The notes under the pieces are model-generated. The model was not told the origin of the DNA. It did no database searches and worked only from the letters and a program-made list of their open reading frames with translations. From positions 21,134 to 85,133 of the forward strand of contig JAUJOK010000020.1 in assembly GCA_030447685.1 (NCBI GenBank): DNA of 64,000 bases. The letters run 5' to 3'. Numbering within the stretch: position 1 is the first letter of the stretch; each line of letters starts with the position of its first letter. The position numbers were made by a program, and so were the translations under genes. Below are positions 41,721 through 50,013 of this stretch, piece after piece. The stretch comes from Armatimonadaceae bacterium. GTDB lineage: Bacteria; Armatimonadota; Armatimonadia; Armatimonadales; Armatimonadaceae.

Positions 41721-42836
41721 TTATAACTCCGAAGAGCGGCGCGGGCGAACGCGCGCGGCGGCCAGCGCGCCCGCTGCGGCAGCGGCATGAAAGAAAACCG
41801 GGTCGTCCTCTACCGCGCGTCCCATTGATTTGACGGCGATTCCCCGCTCGGCTAAAAGCGCCATTCCCGGCCCGCCGTCCGCTGTTTCTATTGTATGCCG
41901 CGCCCCCACCGGCGAATTGTCCACGCTTTCGCGCAGCGCGGCCAGCTTTTTGGCCGGAACAGTGAGGGCGTCGCCGCCGGGAAAGGCCAGCAGGGCGGGA
42001 GACTGGGCCAGCAGGCCGAGCGCGGTGACGGAATGGTGCGAAAGGCCGCTGTGCCGGTCGCGTTTGTCGGCCAGCGACAAACGCAGCACCCCGATAGGCG
42101 TGCCCCACAGCCGTCCCGCCAGGTCCAGCAGCGGTCCCTGCTCGATACCGGAAAAGCCGTAGCGGGTTCCCGTGCCCGCGTTGCCCGGTCCCTGGCAGAC
42201 AATAATCACGTCAGCCTGCGCGATACCGCGCGCGGCCAGCAGCGCAGATGCAGCGGTAACACACTCAAAATCGCCGCCGAACGCCTGTCCCGCCGTCAGC
42301 GTCGCCTCCACCAGGCCCGCTTTTTTCAAATCACGCACCAGCGATGACAGCCCGATAGGCAGGGCGGCGGCATCGGTCATCACATAGGCGATGCGGGCAT
42401 CAGGCCGCGCGGCCCGGACACCGGCGGCCACCGGCGCTATCTGCGAGTGGATATTCGCCACCACGACCGGCGTCTGCATCAGCGTGCCCGCCGTTTCCCA
42501 GAAGGGGGCGTACTGCGGGTCCATCTCCACGGCGGGCACAGCGTGCTGGAGCGGCGTATAGCGCAGCTTGACGATATGGCCTTCGGGGTCGCCGTGCGTT
42601 TCGGGCAGCGGGCGCGACAGGTTATGGAGCACGAAATCCACGCCGCCGGTACCCAGCCCCAGGTCGCGTGCCGTCGTGTTCAGCACGACTTCGTCGCCGA
42701 CCGCAATCGGGCCGGAAAGCGCGGGATAGGCGAGGGCCGGACGGCTTTCCGCCCCGTTCATGACCACCACCACCTCCACGGAGTCCGCATCGGCGCGGGT
42801 AATGGCGGTTACGGTGGCGCGCGCTTTGTTCAGCAT
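41721..42836 (-). CDS. DUF3866 family protein
   Basis: 371 residues matching DUF3866, a family conserved in actinobacteria and Bacillota-like genomes but without known function. Markers: ATVTAITRADADSVEVVV at the start, the GTGGVDFVLHNLSR segment, HIVKLRYTPLQHAV, VVVANIHSQIAPV, VCQGPGNAGTGTRYGFSG and HHSVTALGLLAQ. No signal peptide or membrane helix. It lies 3 nt downstream of the PepT-like peptidase gene (stop at 42840) and 3 nt upstream of the acidic protein gene, so is the middle of a three-gene unit. The neighbour peptidase is commonly near this family in other genomes, but I cannot confirm this here. Confidence 0.85.
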   Translation of the reverse strand: MLNKARATVTAITRADADSVEVVVVMNGAESRPALAYPALSGPIAVGDEVVLNTTARDLGLGTGGVDFVLHNLSRPLPETHGDPEGHIVKLRYTPLQHAVPAVEMDPQYAPFWETAGTLMQTPVVVANIHSQIAPVAAGVRAARPDARIAYVMTDAAALPIGLSSLVRDLKKAGLVEATLTAGQAFGGDFECVTAASALLAARGIAQADVIIVCQGPGNAGTGTRYGFSGIEQGPLLDLAGRLWGTPIGVLRLSLADKRDRHSGLSHHSVTALGLLAQSPALLAFPGGDALTVPAKKLAALRESVDNSPVGARHTIETADGGPGMALLAERGIAVKSMGRAVEDDPVFFHAAAAAGALAAARVRPRRSSEL

Positions 42837-42839
42837 ACG

Positions 42840-43970
42840 TTATCGAAAATCACGCGCGGTGCGGATGATCTCGACCACCCAGGCGGCGTCTTTGACCATG
42901 TCCGAGATACGCAGAAATTCGTCATGCGTGTGCACCTTTTCCATCGCGCACCCGAGCACCGTAGTGGGGAAACCGTAACCGTTGAAGATATTGCCGTCGG
43001 AGCCGCCGCCCGACTCCTTGAAGCTCGGCGACAGACCCGCCGCTTTGGCCGCCTCCACAGCGATACGCAGAACCGGGTCCTCCTTCTGAAGATGGTACGC
43101 GCGGTATTCGGGGATTACCTCGACATGAACCGTCGCGCCCAAGGCGGCGCACTCGCGCTCGAAGGTTTCGCGCATGTGCCGCGTCTGTGCGTCCAGCTTT
43201 TCCTGTGTCCGCGAGCGCGCTTCGCAGAGCAGCGTCACCTCGGCGGGAACGATATTGCGAGCCGTGCCGCCCTGAATGGTGCCGACGTTTGCCGTGGTTT
43301 CCGTATCGATACGTCCGAGCTGCATCGCCGCGATGGCCTTTGCGGCGGCAACGATGGCGCTGACCCCTTTTTCCGGGGCGACACCCGCATGCGAGGGCAT
43401 TCCCTGAATGGTAACGCGCAGCGAGTTCTGCGACGGCGCGGTGTAGACCAGCTTCGCCGACCGGCGGCCCGCTGTCCAGAACAAAGCCATACTGCGCCCG
43501 GATGCGCGCGGGGTCCATCATCTTCGCGCCGACCAGCCCGATCTCCTCGCAGATCGTCAGCAGAAGCTGGATGTCGCCGTGGTGCTCGCCGGTCTCATGC
43601 AACAGGGTCATCGCCTCCAGAATCGGGGCGACGCCGCACTTGTCATCCGCGCCCAGGATCGTATCGGAGACGGAGCGGATAATATCGCCTTCGACAGCTA
43701 TTTCCAGCCCCGGTGTCGGCTCTACGGTATCGAAGTGGGAGGAGAAAGATTCCCGGCGCATTCCGGGCGCTGCCCCTGCTTGAAGGCGATGAGGTTGCCG
43801 ATATTCCCGCCGACCTTTTCGCCCGCGTCGTCCCATTCCACGGAAAACCCCAGATTCTTCAGGTACTCCGCCGCCCATTCCGAGGCGGGTTTTTTCGCGC
43901 GGGGCGGTGTGTTGAATCGCGCCAGGTCAGAAAAGGTGTCCACCAGCCGCTTTTCGTTGACACTTGCCAT
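42840..43970 (-). CDS. M20 family (PepT-like) peptidase, two frameshifts
   Basis: Around 375 residues after joining three frames. N-terminal part from ATG 43970 (VDTFSDLARFNTPPR, GGNIGNLIAFK). After a slip near 43750 comes the metal site: SSHFDTVEPTPG (His and Asp ligands), LGADDKCGVA (bridging Asp), TICEEIGLVGAK (catalytic and ligand Glu), VLDSG. After a slip near 43470, LVYTAPSQNSL leads to the dimerisation domain (GMPSHAGVAPEKG), then GGGSDGNIFNGYGFPT and VHTHDEFLRISDM with the last His ligand. The pattern is of the M20B tripeptidase T-like group. Every catalytic residue survives, so both slips look like single-base errors. Begins the unit with DUF3866. Confidence 0.87.
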
Positions 43971-44315
43971 AAACTGCTCCGTTTGCCCTATGCCGAAGAT
44001 GGGCTATTGTAGCGGACACGGCGCGGCAGCGTCAAGGCGGCGATGACGCCTCTCGTCATGTCTCCTGCCCGCAACAAAGCCGGGAGTTCCCTGCGTATGG
44101 AGGGATGTAAAGAAACATTTAGACGGGACGCGCAAGGCCCGTTACCTGACTGCTGCCCCCCATCGATAGTTTCCCCGCGCACAGTTTCCGGGCATAAGTG
44201 GGTGACAACCGGGCTGTCTTCACGACTGCCGTTTTTGCACGGAAGGCGCTCATGGTATAATAGGCCACGTGGGGATTTGTTTGTCGTGCCCCGCGCGTCT
44301 TGAGGAGGCTTCCTT
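43971..44315. other. 345-nt divergent intergenic region before ftsH
   Basis: Lies between the divergently transcribed peptidase and ftsH genes. Its only readable signals are the ftsH -10 (44256-44261) and ribosome site (GAGGAGG at 44302-44308). Short open frames in it lack family resemblance. No CIRCE or other heat-shock box was recognised. Confidence 0.6.
44235..44261 (+). promoter_or_regulatory. ftsH promoter
   Basis: TTGCAC (44235-44240) and a perfect TATAAT (44256-44261) in GGTATAATAGG, spaced 15 bp, shorter than the usual 17. The leader to TTG 44316 is about 48 nt. Confidence 0.5.
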
Positions 44316-46279
44316 TTGAACCGCTACATACGTCCCTTGATCACCCTGGGCGTGGTCTTTCTGGTGCTGTGGTTGATCCGCTCGACCTTCGGCAACCAAC
44401 TAAACTTGGGTAATGGTCCCAAAGAGATACCGTACAGCACGCTGGTTGAGCATATCAAGGCCAAAGAGGTTGAATCAGCGACGTTTCACAAAGATACGCT
44501 GGACGGCAAGCTGGACCTTCCAATGGTGAGCCGGGGCAGCGGTTCATCGTTAACCTCCTGGACTCGCAGCAGGCGCGTAATGACCTGAATCAGATGCTCG
44601 TCGAGTCGGGCGCTATCGTTAATGTCGCCAAGGCACCGATCTCCGAGCTTCTGCTGAGCGCGCTCCTGACCATCGTTTTGCCGCTTGCGCTGATCGTCGT
44701 CTTCTGGATGTTCTTTCTGCGGCAGGCCCAGAGCGGCGGCAATCAGGCGCTGAATTTTGGCCGCGCTCGCGCCAAGCGTCTTGGTGATAACGTTCCCAAA
44801 GTCACATTCGAAGATGTGGCGGGTGTGGACGAAGCCAAGCAGGAACTGGCCGAGATAGTGGAATTCCTGAAGAACGCTAAGAAGTTCCAGGCGCTGGGCG
44901 CGAAGATTCCCAAGGGTGTTTTGCTTTTAGGCCCTCCCGGCTCCGGTAAAACCCTGCTGGCGCGCGCCATTGCCGGTGAGGCGGGCGTTCCGTTCTTCCA
45001 TATCTCCGGTTCCGACTTTGTGGAGATGTTCGTCGGCGTCGGCGCGAGCCGTGTGCGCGACCTGTTCGAGACCGCCAAGACCAACCGCCCCGCGCTGATC
45101 TTTATCGACGAGATCGATGCGGTCGGTCGGCAGCGCGGCGCGGGCTGGGGCGGTGGTCATGACGAGCGCGAGCAGACGCTGAACCAGTTGCTGGTGGAGA
45201 TGGACGGCTTCGACCCGAACGCGGGCGTCATCCTGATCGCGGCAACCAACCGCCCCGATGTTCTCGACCCGGCCCTTCTCCGACCGGGCCGCTTCGACCG
45301 CCGCGTCGTCGTGGACACCCCCGACCTGATCGGGCGCAAGGAGATTCTGGGCGTCCATACGCGCGGCAAACCGCTGTCCGAGGATGTGAACGTCGAGAAC
45401 CTGGCGCGGCGCACTCCCGGCTTCTCCGGAGCCGACCTGGCGAACCTTGTCAACGAAGCTGCCCTGCTGGCGGCTCGCCGTGAAAAGACGCGCATTGAGA
45501 TGACCGATTTCAACGACTCCATCGACCGGGTGATTGCGGGGCCGGAGCGCAAAAGCCGTGTCATCAACGAGCGCGAAAAAGAGGTTATTGCCTACCACGA
45601 ACTGGGGCACGCCATCGTTCAGGAGCTTCTGCCGCTGGCCGACCCGGTGCATAAGGTAGCGATTCGACCGCGCGGCATGGCGCTGGGCTACACGATGGGC
45701 CTGCCGACGGAAGACAAGTACCTGGTCACGCGACAGGAGTTCATGGACGAAATCGCGACCTTCCTGGGCGGGCGCGTCGCCGAGCAGCTTGTCTTCAACG
45801 AAAGCACGACCGGCGCGTCCAACGACCTGGACCGAGCAACCGATATGGCCCGCTCTATGGTGACGGAATACGGCATGAGCGATAAGCTGGGGCCGCTTAA
45901 GATCGGCAATCGCCATGACAACCCGTTCCTGGGCCGCAGTATGGCCGAGGACCGCAACTATTCCGAAGAGGTCGCTAACGCGGTCGATAAGGAAGTGCGG
46001 GCCATCATGGACGAGTGCTACGAGGTGGCGCGTCGTATCCTGGTGGAAAACCGGGACAAGATGGATCAGATCGCCAAGGTGCTGCTGGAGAAGGAGTCGC
46101 TGGAGCGCGAAGAGTTTATCGCGCTGATGCAGGGCGCAAAGGCTCCCGAAGGCCGCACCCGCCGCGACACGCCGCCGACCGAAGAGCCGCCCACCGAAAC
46201 CCCGGACGGGGACACGCCGGAATCGGAGTCCTCAAAGCGGCCTGTGCTGCGCCCACGCCTGGAGCCGGGCATGGCCTGA
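44316..46279 (+). CDS. ftsH: ATP-dependent zinc metalloprotease FtsH, one frameshift
   Basis: Membrane-anchored AAA+ protease for quality control, about 654 residues on joining. TTG 44316 start behind GAGGAGG; first membrane helix ([11 protein letters not shown]), periplasmic domain ([20 protein letters not shown]), second helix ([18 protein letters not shown]), AAA domain with Walker A GPPGSGKT, Walker [34 protein letters not shown], and zinc motif HELGH with the third ligand in the [10 protein letters not shown] region. A base is missing in a C run near 44520: restoring one C yields [19 protein letters not shown] and joins the two frames with no gap. Given the gene's essentiality this is likely a sequencing error. 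The C-terminal ~40 residues are Pro/Thr/Glu-rich. Confidence 0.93.
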
Positions 46280-46332
46280 AACGTACAGCAGCGGGACGTT
46301 TAAAGCGTCCTGATGCAGGATGTATAAAATAA

Positions 46333-46376
46333 GCGGCGTCCGCCGGCAGTAAGGCACGGCGGACGCCGTACGTTTG
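46333..46376 (+). terminator. terminator-like hairpin after ftsH
   Basis: A 12-bp GC-rich stem (CGGCGTCCGCCG and its complement) with an 11-nt loop, followed by a weak T-containing stretch (TACGTTTG). A smaller stem (GGACG-TTTAAAG-CGTCC) lies just upstream. Together they probably end ftsH transcription. Confidence 0.6.
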
Positions 46377-46436
46377 TGATAGCCGCCCTTCCTTTGCGGA
46401 GCAGCAGGAAGCGGAAGGGATGGAACAAGGAGGCTT

Positions 46437-46787
46437 GTGGTGGACGGCGAAAGAATAGCGACGAAATTTAAGATAACGCGTCTGGTACGAACACAGACAA
46501 GCGAAATTTACCTGCTCTGGGACGACGACCGGCGGCTGGGGCAGTTAGACCTGCACTACGCGCACGATACCATTCACGCGACACTGGTTCTGGAGGCCGA
46601 CCTGCCCATTGACCAGGAAGAGGGACTGATTGCGCAGATAGATGACGACATCGTACACTCCTACCTGCCCTCCTTCGACCGCGAGGATTTACTAATCACC
46701 GTGTATCGCGGCGAGGAGGTCAGCAGCTACACCGATTCCAGCGGCGCGATGGACGAACTGGAAGACGAGGACGAAGACGAGCGATAG
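46437..46787 (+). CDS. small acidic hypothetical protein
   Basis: 116 residues with an acidic C-terminal tail (DELEDEDEDER). The core (FKITRLVRTQTSEIYLLWDDDRRLGQLDLHY; IHATLVLEADL) is predicted beta-rich. ACAAGGAGG lies just before the double GTG start. It follows ftsH but is separated by a hairpin, so it probably has its own promoter, not identified. I recognise no named family; a conserved hypothetical in relatives is likely. Confidence 0.7.
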   Translation: MVDGERIATKFKITRLVRTQTSEIYLLWDDDRRLGQLDLHYAHDTIHATLVLEADLPIDQEEGLIAQIDDDIVHSYLPSFDREDLLITVYRGEEVSSYTDSSGAMDELEDEDEDER

Positions 46788-46820
46788 CAGCGTTCAACAA
46801 TCCGGCAGGGGCGCAGAAGC

Positions 46821-46853
46821 CGGGGCTGGCGTGAGCAGCAGCCCCGCTTAAAT
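46821..46853. terminator. hairpin between convergent genes
   Basis: Stem GCCGGGGCTG against CAGCCCCGC with a ~9-nt loop, lying between the plus-strand acidic gene and the minus-strand antitoxin-like gene; no strong T run. Confidence 0.5.
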
Positions 46854-46860
46854 CACTTTC

Positions 46861-47133
46861 TTACACTGCGCGGGAAGAGGCTGTGCTTTGCGTTTCGACC
46901 CCATCTTCCGGCACGCTCTGCCGTGCAAGCCGGATCAGCATCCGCAAAGCCTCATTCACCGCGTCATCGGAAGGAAACGCGGCTCGAACATCGGGCGCAA
47001 GCAGAACGAGATTCGTCCCGGCTTGATACCGCTCATAATATTTCCCGCGAACGCCTTTGGCAAAGACTTCCGGCCCGTATTCAGGCCGCATCTCATCCTT
47101 TTCTACCGATTCTCTATTATCCTGATTCTTCAT
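46861..47133 (-). CDS. orphan antitoxin-like protein
   Basis: 90 residues with the compact pattern RGKYYERYQAGTNLVLLAPDVRAAFP followed by DAVNEALRMLIRLARQ. This matches a widespread family of short proteins usually encoded before PIN or RelE-type toxins or DUF4160-like partners, with the VxLxPDVxxxFPsxxAVNxALRxL core. No toxin gene is adjacent: the next minus-strand gene downstream is absent and upstream is a membrane protein. It may be a solitary antitoxin, a remnant, or a transcription regulator. The first ATG (47133) is used; a later ATG (MRPEYG) is possible. Confidence 0.65.
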   Translation of the reverse strand: MKNQDNRESVEKDEMRPEYGPEVFAKGVRGKYYERYQAGTNLVLLAPDVRAAFPSDDAVNEALRMLIRLARQSVPEDGVETQSTASSRAV

Positions 47134-47228
47134 AACGGCTCTTTACGGAACGCATTACTATCCGTGCGGTAGTCCGGTTTCTAATTTGGGCTGCTTTGGC
47201 GTCCGGGGCAAATGTTTGTTGGGCCTGA

Positions 47229-47678
47229 TTAGAGCGGCTGTGAATTGCGTCGTCTGGTTATGTGTTCCAGTGCTGCCAGAACGACACATAACAGAACTGC
47301 AACCAGCGTTGCTGCCGCCATCGTACGGAACCAATCCATGTGCCCGTTACGGTACATGTCGGCCAAGTTCGGGCAAGCGAACGTAATCAATATTCCAAGA
47401 AGGACATACGGACTTGGCGACTGCCTGCCGCTGTCACGGATTGTTTGTTGAGCCTGCTGCCAGAGGCTGGCAGCCAAGATAAGCCCACCTACATAACCGA
47501 ACGCGCGCAGCACCGTCACCATACCGGGCGCAGCGGCGTAGCGGTACAAGGTGAGGGCGAGCAGGCCGAAAGACAGAACGCCGACAAAGGGCGCAAGTTT
47601 CGTGGTCAAGCGAGCATCACGTAGTTTCTTCGCGCGTCGCTTTTGTTCTTGCTCCTCGGCCTGGATTTCGGTTGTCAT
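47229..47678 (-). CDS. four-helix membrane protein, unknown
   Basis: 149 residues: a basic, Glu/Arg-rich N-terminus (EEQEQKRRAKKLRDARL), then about four membrane helices (APFVGVLSFGLLALTLYRY; VLRAFGYVGGLILAASLW; YVLLGILITFACPNLAD; MAAATLVAVLLCVVLAALE). No recognised domain. GGAAGG lies upstream of the ATG at 47678. Probably an independent gene; not obviously linked to the sulfur/heme cluster upstream on the same strand. Confidence 0.65.
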   Translation of the reverse strand: MTTEIQAEEQEQKRRAKKLRDARLTTKLAPFVGVLSFGLLALTLYRYAAAPGMVTVLRAFGYVGGLILAASLWQQAQQTIRDSGRQSPSPYVLLGILITFACPNLADMYRNGHMDWFRTMAAATLVAVLLCVVLAALEHITRRRNSQPL

Positions 47679-47766
47679 GGTTCCTTCCAGTACCCTCTCA
47701 CGCGCCTAAACGCGGTTTAAGAGCGGTAGCGCCGCCAGGACAGGGAAACGAGGTTGCGAGGGCTGT

Positions 47767-48048
47767 CTATGTGCCCCGGCCTGTGGCGGCGGGGAAGCGA
47801 TCCGGGTCCGGCTCTACGGCGTCGGTGATGGGGCCGGTGATGTTGACGCCGGTGGTGTGCAGGTCAGCGATGGCGCGGCCTATCTCCTCCTGCGGGCCAT
47901 CGAACAGCACTTCGGCCCAGCCGCCCTCCTCATTGAGCATGGCACGGCGGATGTTCAGCGAAAGGCGGAACCGCTTGCCCAGCGATTGCAGAAGGGGCTG
48001 GTCGAACATGGCCTGGTGAAACGTCAGGCTGTAGATTTCTCGTGCCAC
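47767..48048 (-). CDS. NIL domain protein
   Basis: 93 residues forming a stand-alone NIL domain, the ferredoxin-like fold found at the C-terminus of MetN transporters and in proteins linked to sulfur amino acid synthesis. The pattern YSLTFHQAMFDQPLLQSLGKRFRLSLNIRRAML then GGWAEVLFDGPQEEIGRAIADL matches. It starts with GTG 48048 only 2 nt after the stop of the MoaD/ThiS-like gene, and so is translationally coupled to it. Stand-alone NIL proteins beside MoaD/ThiS-like carriers occur in pathways of sulfide or homocysteine sulfur assimilation, which fits the four-gene set hemQ / [2Fe-2S] / carrier / NIL. Confidence 0.8.
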   Translation of the reverse strand: MAREIYSLTFHQAMFDQPLLQSLGKRFRLSLNIRRAMLNEEGGWAEVLFDGPQEEIGRAIADLHTTGVNITGPITDAVEPDPDRFPAATGRGT

Positions 48049-48050
48049 GG

Positions 48051-48335
48051 TTACGGCTGCCCTCCCGCAATCGCCGGGACGATGGAAACCTCGTCGCCGT
48101 CCTTGAGCAGCGTATCCTTGCCTTGCAGGAAGCGGATGTCCTCGCCGTTCAGGTACAGGTTAACAAAGCGGCGCGGGTTCCCCTCGTCGTCTATAAGAGG
48201 TTTGCCGAGGCCGGGATGCGCGGTGTCCAGCGACTTCATCAGCGTCGCGATGGAGTCGGCGTCGGCGGTCACGGTCTCCTGATCGCCGGTAAACTTGCGT
48301 AAAGGGGTCGGTATCAGTACCTTGATGGTTGGCAT
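48051..48335 (-). CDS. MoaD/ThiS-family sulfur carrier protein, GG followed by two residues
   Basis: 94 residues with the beta-grasp fold: MPTIKVLIPTPLRKF, then FVNLYLNGEDIRFL and LKDGDEVSIVPAIAGGQP. Sulfur carriers use a C-terminal Gly-Gly activated as a thiocarboxylate. Here GG is followed by Gln-Pro, so, as with some HcyS/CysO-like proteins that carry extra residues, a peptidase would have to trim it. No JAMM peptidase or ThiF/MoeB activator is visible in the window. The start is ATG 48335, 22 nt inside the upstream [2Fe-2S] gene. The longer open frame upstream is in the other gene's coding region. Confidence 0.85.
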   Translation of the reverse strand: MPTIKVLIPTPLRKFTGDQETVTADADSIATLMKSLDTAHPGLGKPLIDDEGNPRRFVNLYLNGEDIRFLQGKDTLLKDGDEVSIVPAIAGGQP

Positions 48336-48580
48336 GTTTCTAACAATCCTCCCGATAGTTTTGCCCGCGCTTCGTCGGCGTCGCGGGCCTTTATCTTTTC
48401 TCCGTCTTCGCGTACCAGCGTCACGCCGTCCCCGCACAGGCCGCGACACATGGTGGGCACCACGGTAACGCCGGGGCAGGCGGCTTCCACAGCGTCATAG
48501 ATCGCCCGGTGTTCGGGGACCGTGCCGCAGCGCGGGCCGCAGCAAACTTTGACACAGGGACCGGTTCCGCCGCTCCACAT
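48314..48580 (-). CDS. thioredoxin-like [2Fe-2S] ferredoxin
   Basis: 88 residues with the Cys pattern of the thioredoxin-fold [2Fe-2S] ferredoxins: CVKVCCGPRCG early and MCRGLCGDG about 35 residues later, giving the paired cluster ligands. Such proteins carry electrons to reductases or act as small redox partners. The ATG at 48580 is chosen (MWSGGTG), just 4 nt after the hemQ stop; the longer frame is inside hemQ. It overlaps the carrier gene by 22 nt. Its role could be reduction in sulfur or haem metabolism. Confidence 0.82.
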   Translation of the reverse strand: MWSGGTGPCVKVCCGPRCGTVPEHRAIYDAVEAACPGVTVVPTMCRGLCGDGVTLVREDGEKIKARDADEARAKLSGGLLETCQPSRY

Positions 48581-48584
48581 TGGC

Positions 48585-49298
48585 TCAGCCTCCCAGCATT
48601 CCCAGCACCGCGCGGATGTCGCCGCGAATGCAGGTGAAGATGGGCGTGTCCCGCAGCGTAAAGCGCGACGATTCGGTTTCACGCAGTTCCATGACTAAAT
48701 CCACGAAATCGCCGGGGCGGTTCGTCTCGAAGGCGACAATCCACTCCTGGTCGTCCAGCCCGAACGAGTAGATGGTGTTCAGCTTGACGCTGGGGTACTT
48801 GTGGCCCACTGCGATATGCCCATCCATGATTGTCTGCCGCTCGTCTTTGGGCAGCAGGAACCAGTCGCGCGTCTTCACGAAGGGGTAGACATGGAGATAC
48901 TTGTACTCGCCGGGCCATATGATGCCCCGCTTTTCCTCCTGGGAAGGATGGATAGTGGAATCCTGATACGTAGAGCGCTTGGCCTGGCCGATAAAATAGT
49001 AGGGGGTCGTCAGCCATTTGCCCAGACCCGTCGCCAGCAGCCGCGCCGTCATCTCCTGAAGCGTTTCCAGGTCGTAGGCGACGCGCCACAGCATCAGGTC
49101 GCAGTCGCCGCGCGTGCCGACGGTGGAATAGGGAAGGACGATGGCGCGGCCTCGGTAGTCCTCCACGACGCGCGCAAACTCTTCCTTGCCCTGCGCCCGC
49201 TCGGCTTCGGGCAGCCGCCGCCACGCCGGGTCCACCTTGAAAAAGGCATAGTTCACGAACTGGCGTGGCGCGTTCTCACCTGTCGGAGTATCGGACAT
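48585..49298 (-). CDS. hemQ: coproheme decarboxylase HemQ (chlorite dismutase-like)
   Basis: 237 residues of the HemQ clade: converts coproheme III to haem b in the coproporphyrin-dependent pathway. Diagnostic segments include FVNYAFFKVDPAWRRLP, DLMLWRVAYDLE, the tyrosine-bearing YHL/YLHVYPFVKTRDWFLLP region, RQTIMDGHIAVGHKYP with the proximal His, and YSFGLDDQEWIVAFE. The start ATG 49298 has AAAGG 4 nt upstream and TACAAT 9 nt upstream (49308-49313), a very short leader. It heads the [2Fe-2S]/carrier/NIL set. Use of HemQ implies the monoderm-type haem branch, which some diderm phyla, including deep-branching ones, also have. Confidence 0.92.
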   Translation of the reverse strand: MSDTPTGENAPRQFVNYAFFKVDPAWRRLPEAERAQGKEEFARVVEDYRGRAIVLPYSTVGTRGDCDLMLWRVAYDLETLQEMTARLLATGLGKWLTTPYYFIGQAKRSTYQDSTIHPSQEEKRGIIWPGEYKYLHVYPFVKTRDWFLLPKDERQTIMDGHIAVGHKYPSVKLNTIYSFGLDDQEWIVAFETNRPGDFVDLVMELRETESSRFTLRDTPIFTCIRGDIRAVLGMLGG

Positions 49299-49307
49299 CT
49301 TGCCTTT

Positions 49308-49313
49308 ATTGTA
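49308..49313 (-). promoter_or_regulatory. -10 element close to hemQ start
   Basis: Minus strand GGGTACAATAAAGG, with TACAAT ending 9 nt before the ATG at 49298. Probably the promoter of the hemQ operon with an almost absent 5' leader. Confidence 0.55.
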
Positions 49314-49342
49314 CCCGACTTTACTGCCGTCGCGGGGAGGTG

Positions 49343-49669
49343 TTACGTTGGCGGATTGAGGCGGTGGAACAGATAGGTGACGTAGGTGGCGAAGGTTCCC
49401 CACAGCAGGTACGGACCCGTCGTAAGGCCCTGCGCCGCCAGGAAGCGCGCTAGCGCCAGGCCCATTCCGGCGAAGATGACCGCCCAGATCAGGGCAATCG
49501 AGCATTCCAGCCTTCGGGGAAGAAGTGGGGGCCGGACCAGATCTTCATACCAGGGCCCCCTGTAGCGACCCGCCAGCCCCGCCAGTACGTAGACCACGCC
49601 CGCCAATCCGAATGCCAGAAGTGCCTTGCCGTTCGCAGATGACGTGTTCATGCTCCTGCGAACGAGCAT
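49343..49669 (-). CDS. small membrane protein, possibly TspO/MBR-like
   Basis: 108 residues, about three membrane helices. A segment WYEDLVRPPLLPRRLECSIALIW followed by AVIFAGMGLALARF recalls the W-x-K/RPP-x-x-P ... W-x-x-x-Y/F-x-x-MG core of TspO, a tetrapyrrole-binding membrane protein; this would fit the hemQ neighbourhood. It is shorter than usual TspO (about 150), so it may be truncated or a distinct family. Start: ATG 49669 or 49651, the latter having AGGAG too close. Placement beside hemQ on the same strand, 44 nt upstream, supports a tetrapyrrole link but is not proof. Confidence 0.45.
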   Translation of the reverse strand: MLVRRSMNTSSANGKALLAFGLAGVVYVLAGLAGRYRGPWYEDLVRPPLLPRRLECSIALIWAVIFAGMGLALARFLAAQGLTTGPYLLWGTFATYVTYLFHRLNPPT

Positions 49670-49785
49670 CGACAGCTTCCGGTTCCGAAAATCAGATCAG
49701 CCCCATCTTCCTGAGAACACGCGCAGCAAGGTCGGGAGATCGCACTGCCGCAGCGAACAGCAGCGGAGCAGCAGGCACAATTACC

Positions 49786-50013
49786 TTAACGCGGGGCCGC
49801 AGGAGCAGCACCGCCTCCGCCCTGAGAACCTGAACCGCCTACGCGGCCCTGGTTCCGATAGAAATCCGCCATGTTACGATGCTCCGGGGCAGCATCCGCA
49901 GGATTCGGCCCCTTAGGGGCGAGCGTAAACTTGTAGATAACGAAGATCAAAATGCCGAGCACGACGACCGCCCCGGCGATTGCTGCGGGGCCTATTTTTT
50001 GATTTGTGTCCAT
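49786..50013 (-). CDS. small single-pass membrane protein
   Basis: 75 residues: one N-terminal membrane helix ([18 protein letters not shown]) and a Gly/Pro/Ala-rich tail. It begins 101 nt inside the end of the TPR gene in another frame, which suggests the TPR gene truly ends earlier (see there) and that this small gene belongs to the same LacI-associated cluster. It resembles the other small single-helix proteins at 53211 and 53707 in size and composition. Confidence 0.6.
   Translation of the reverse strand: MDTNQKIGPAAIAGAVVVLGILIFVIYKFTLAPKGPNPADAAPEHRNMADFYRNQGRVGGSGSQGGGGAAPAAPR

Noticed and set aside
44043..44303. 86-codon open frame in the region before ftsH
   Set aside because: No family resemblance, runs through the ftsH promoter, and composition looks noncoding.
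49343..49669. Confident TspO assignment
   Set aside because: Only one segment resembles TspO and the protein is short; kept as a tentative call.
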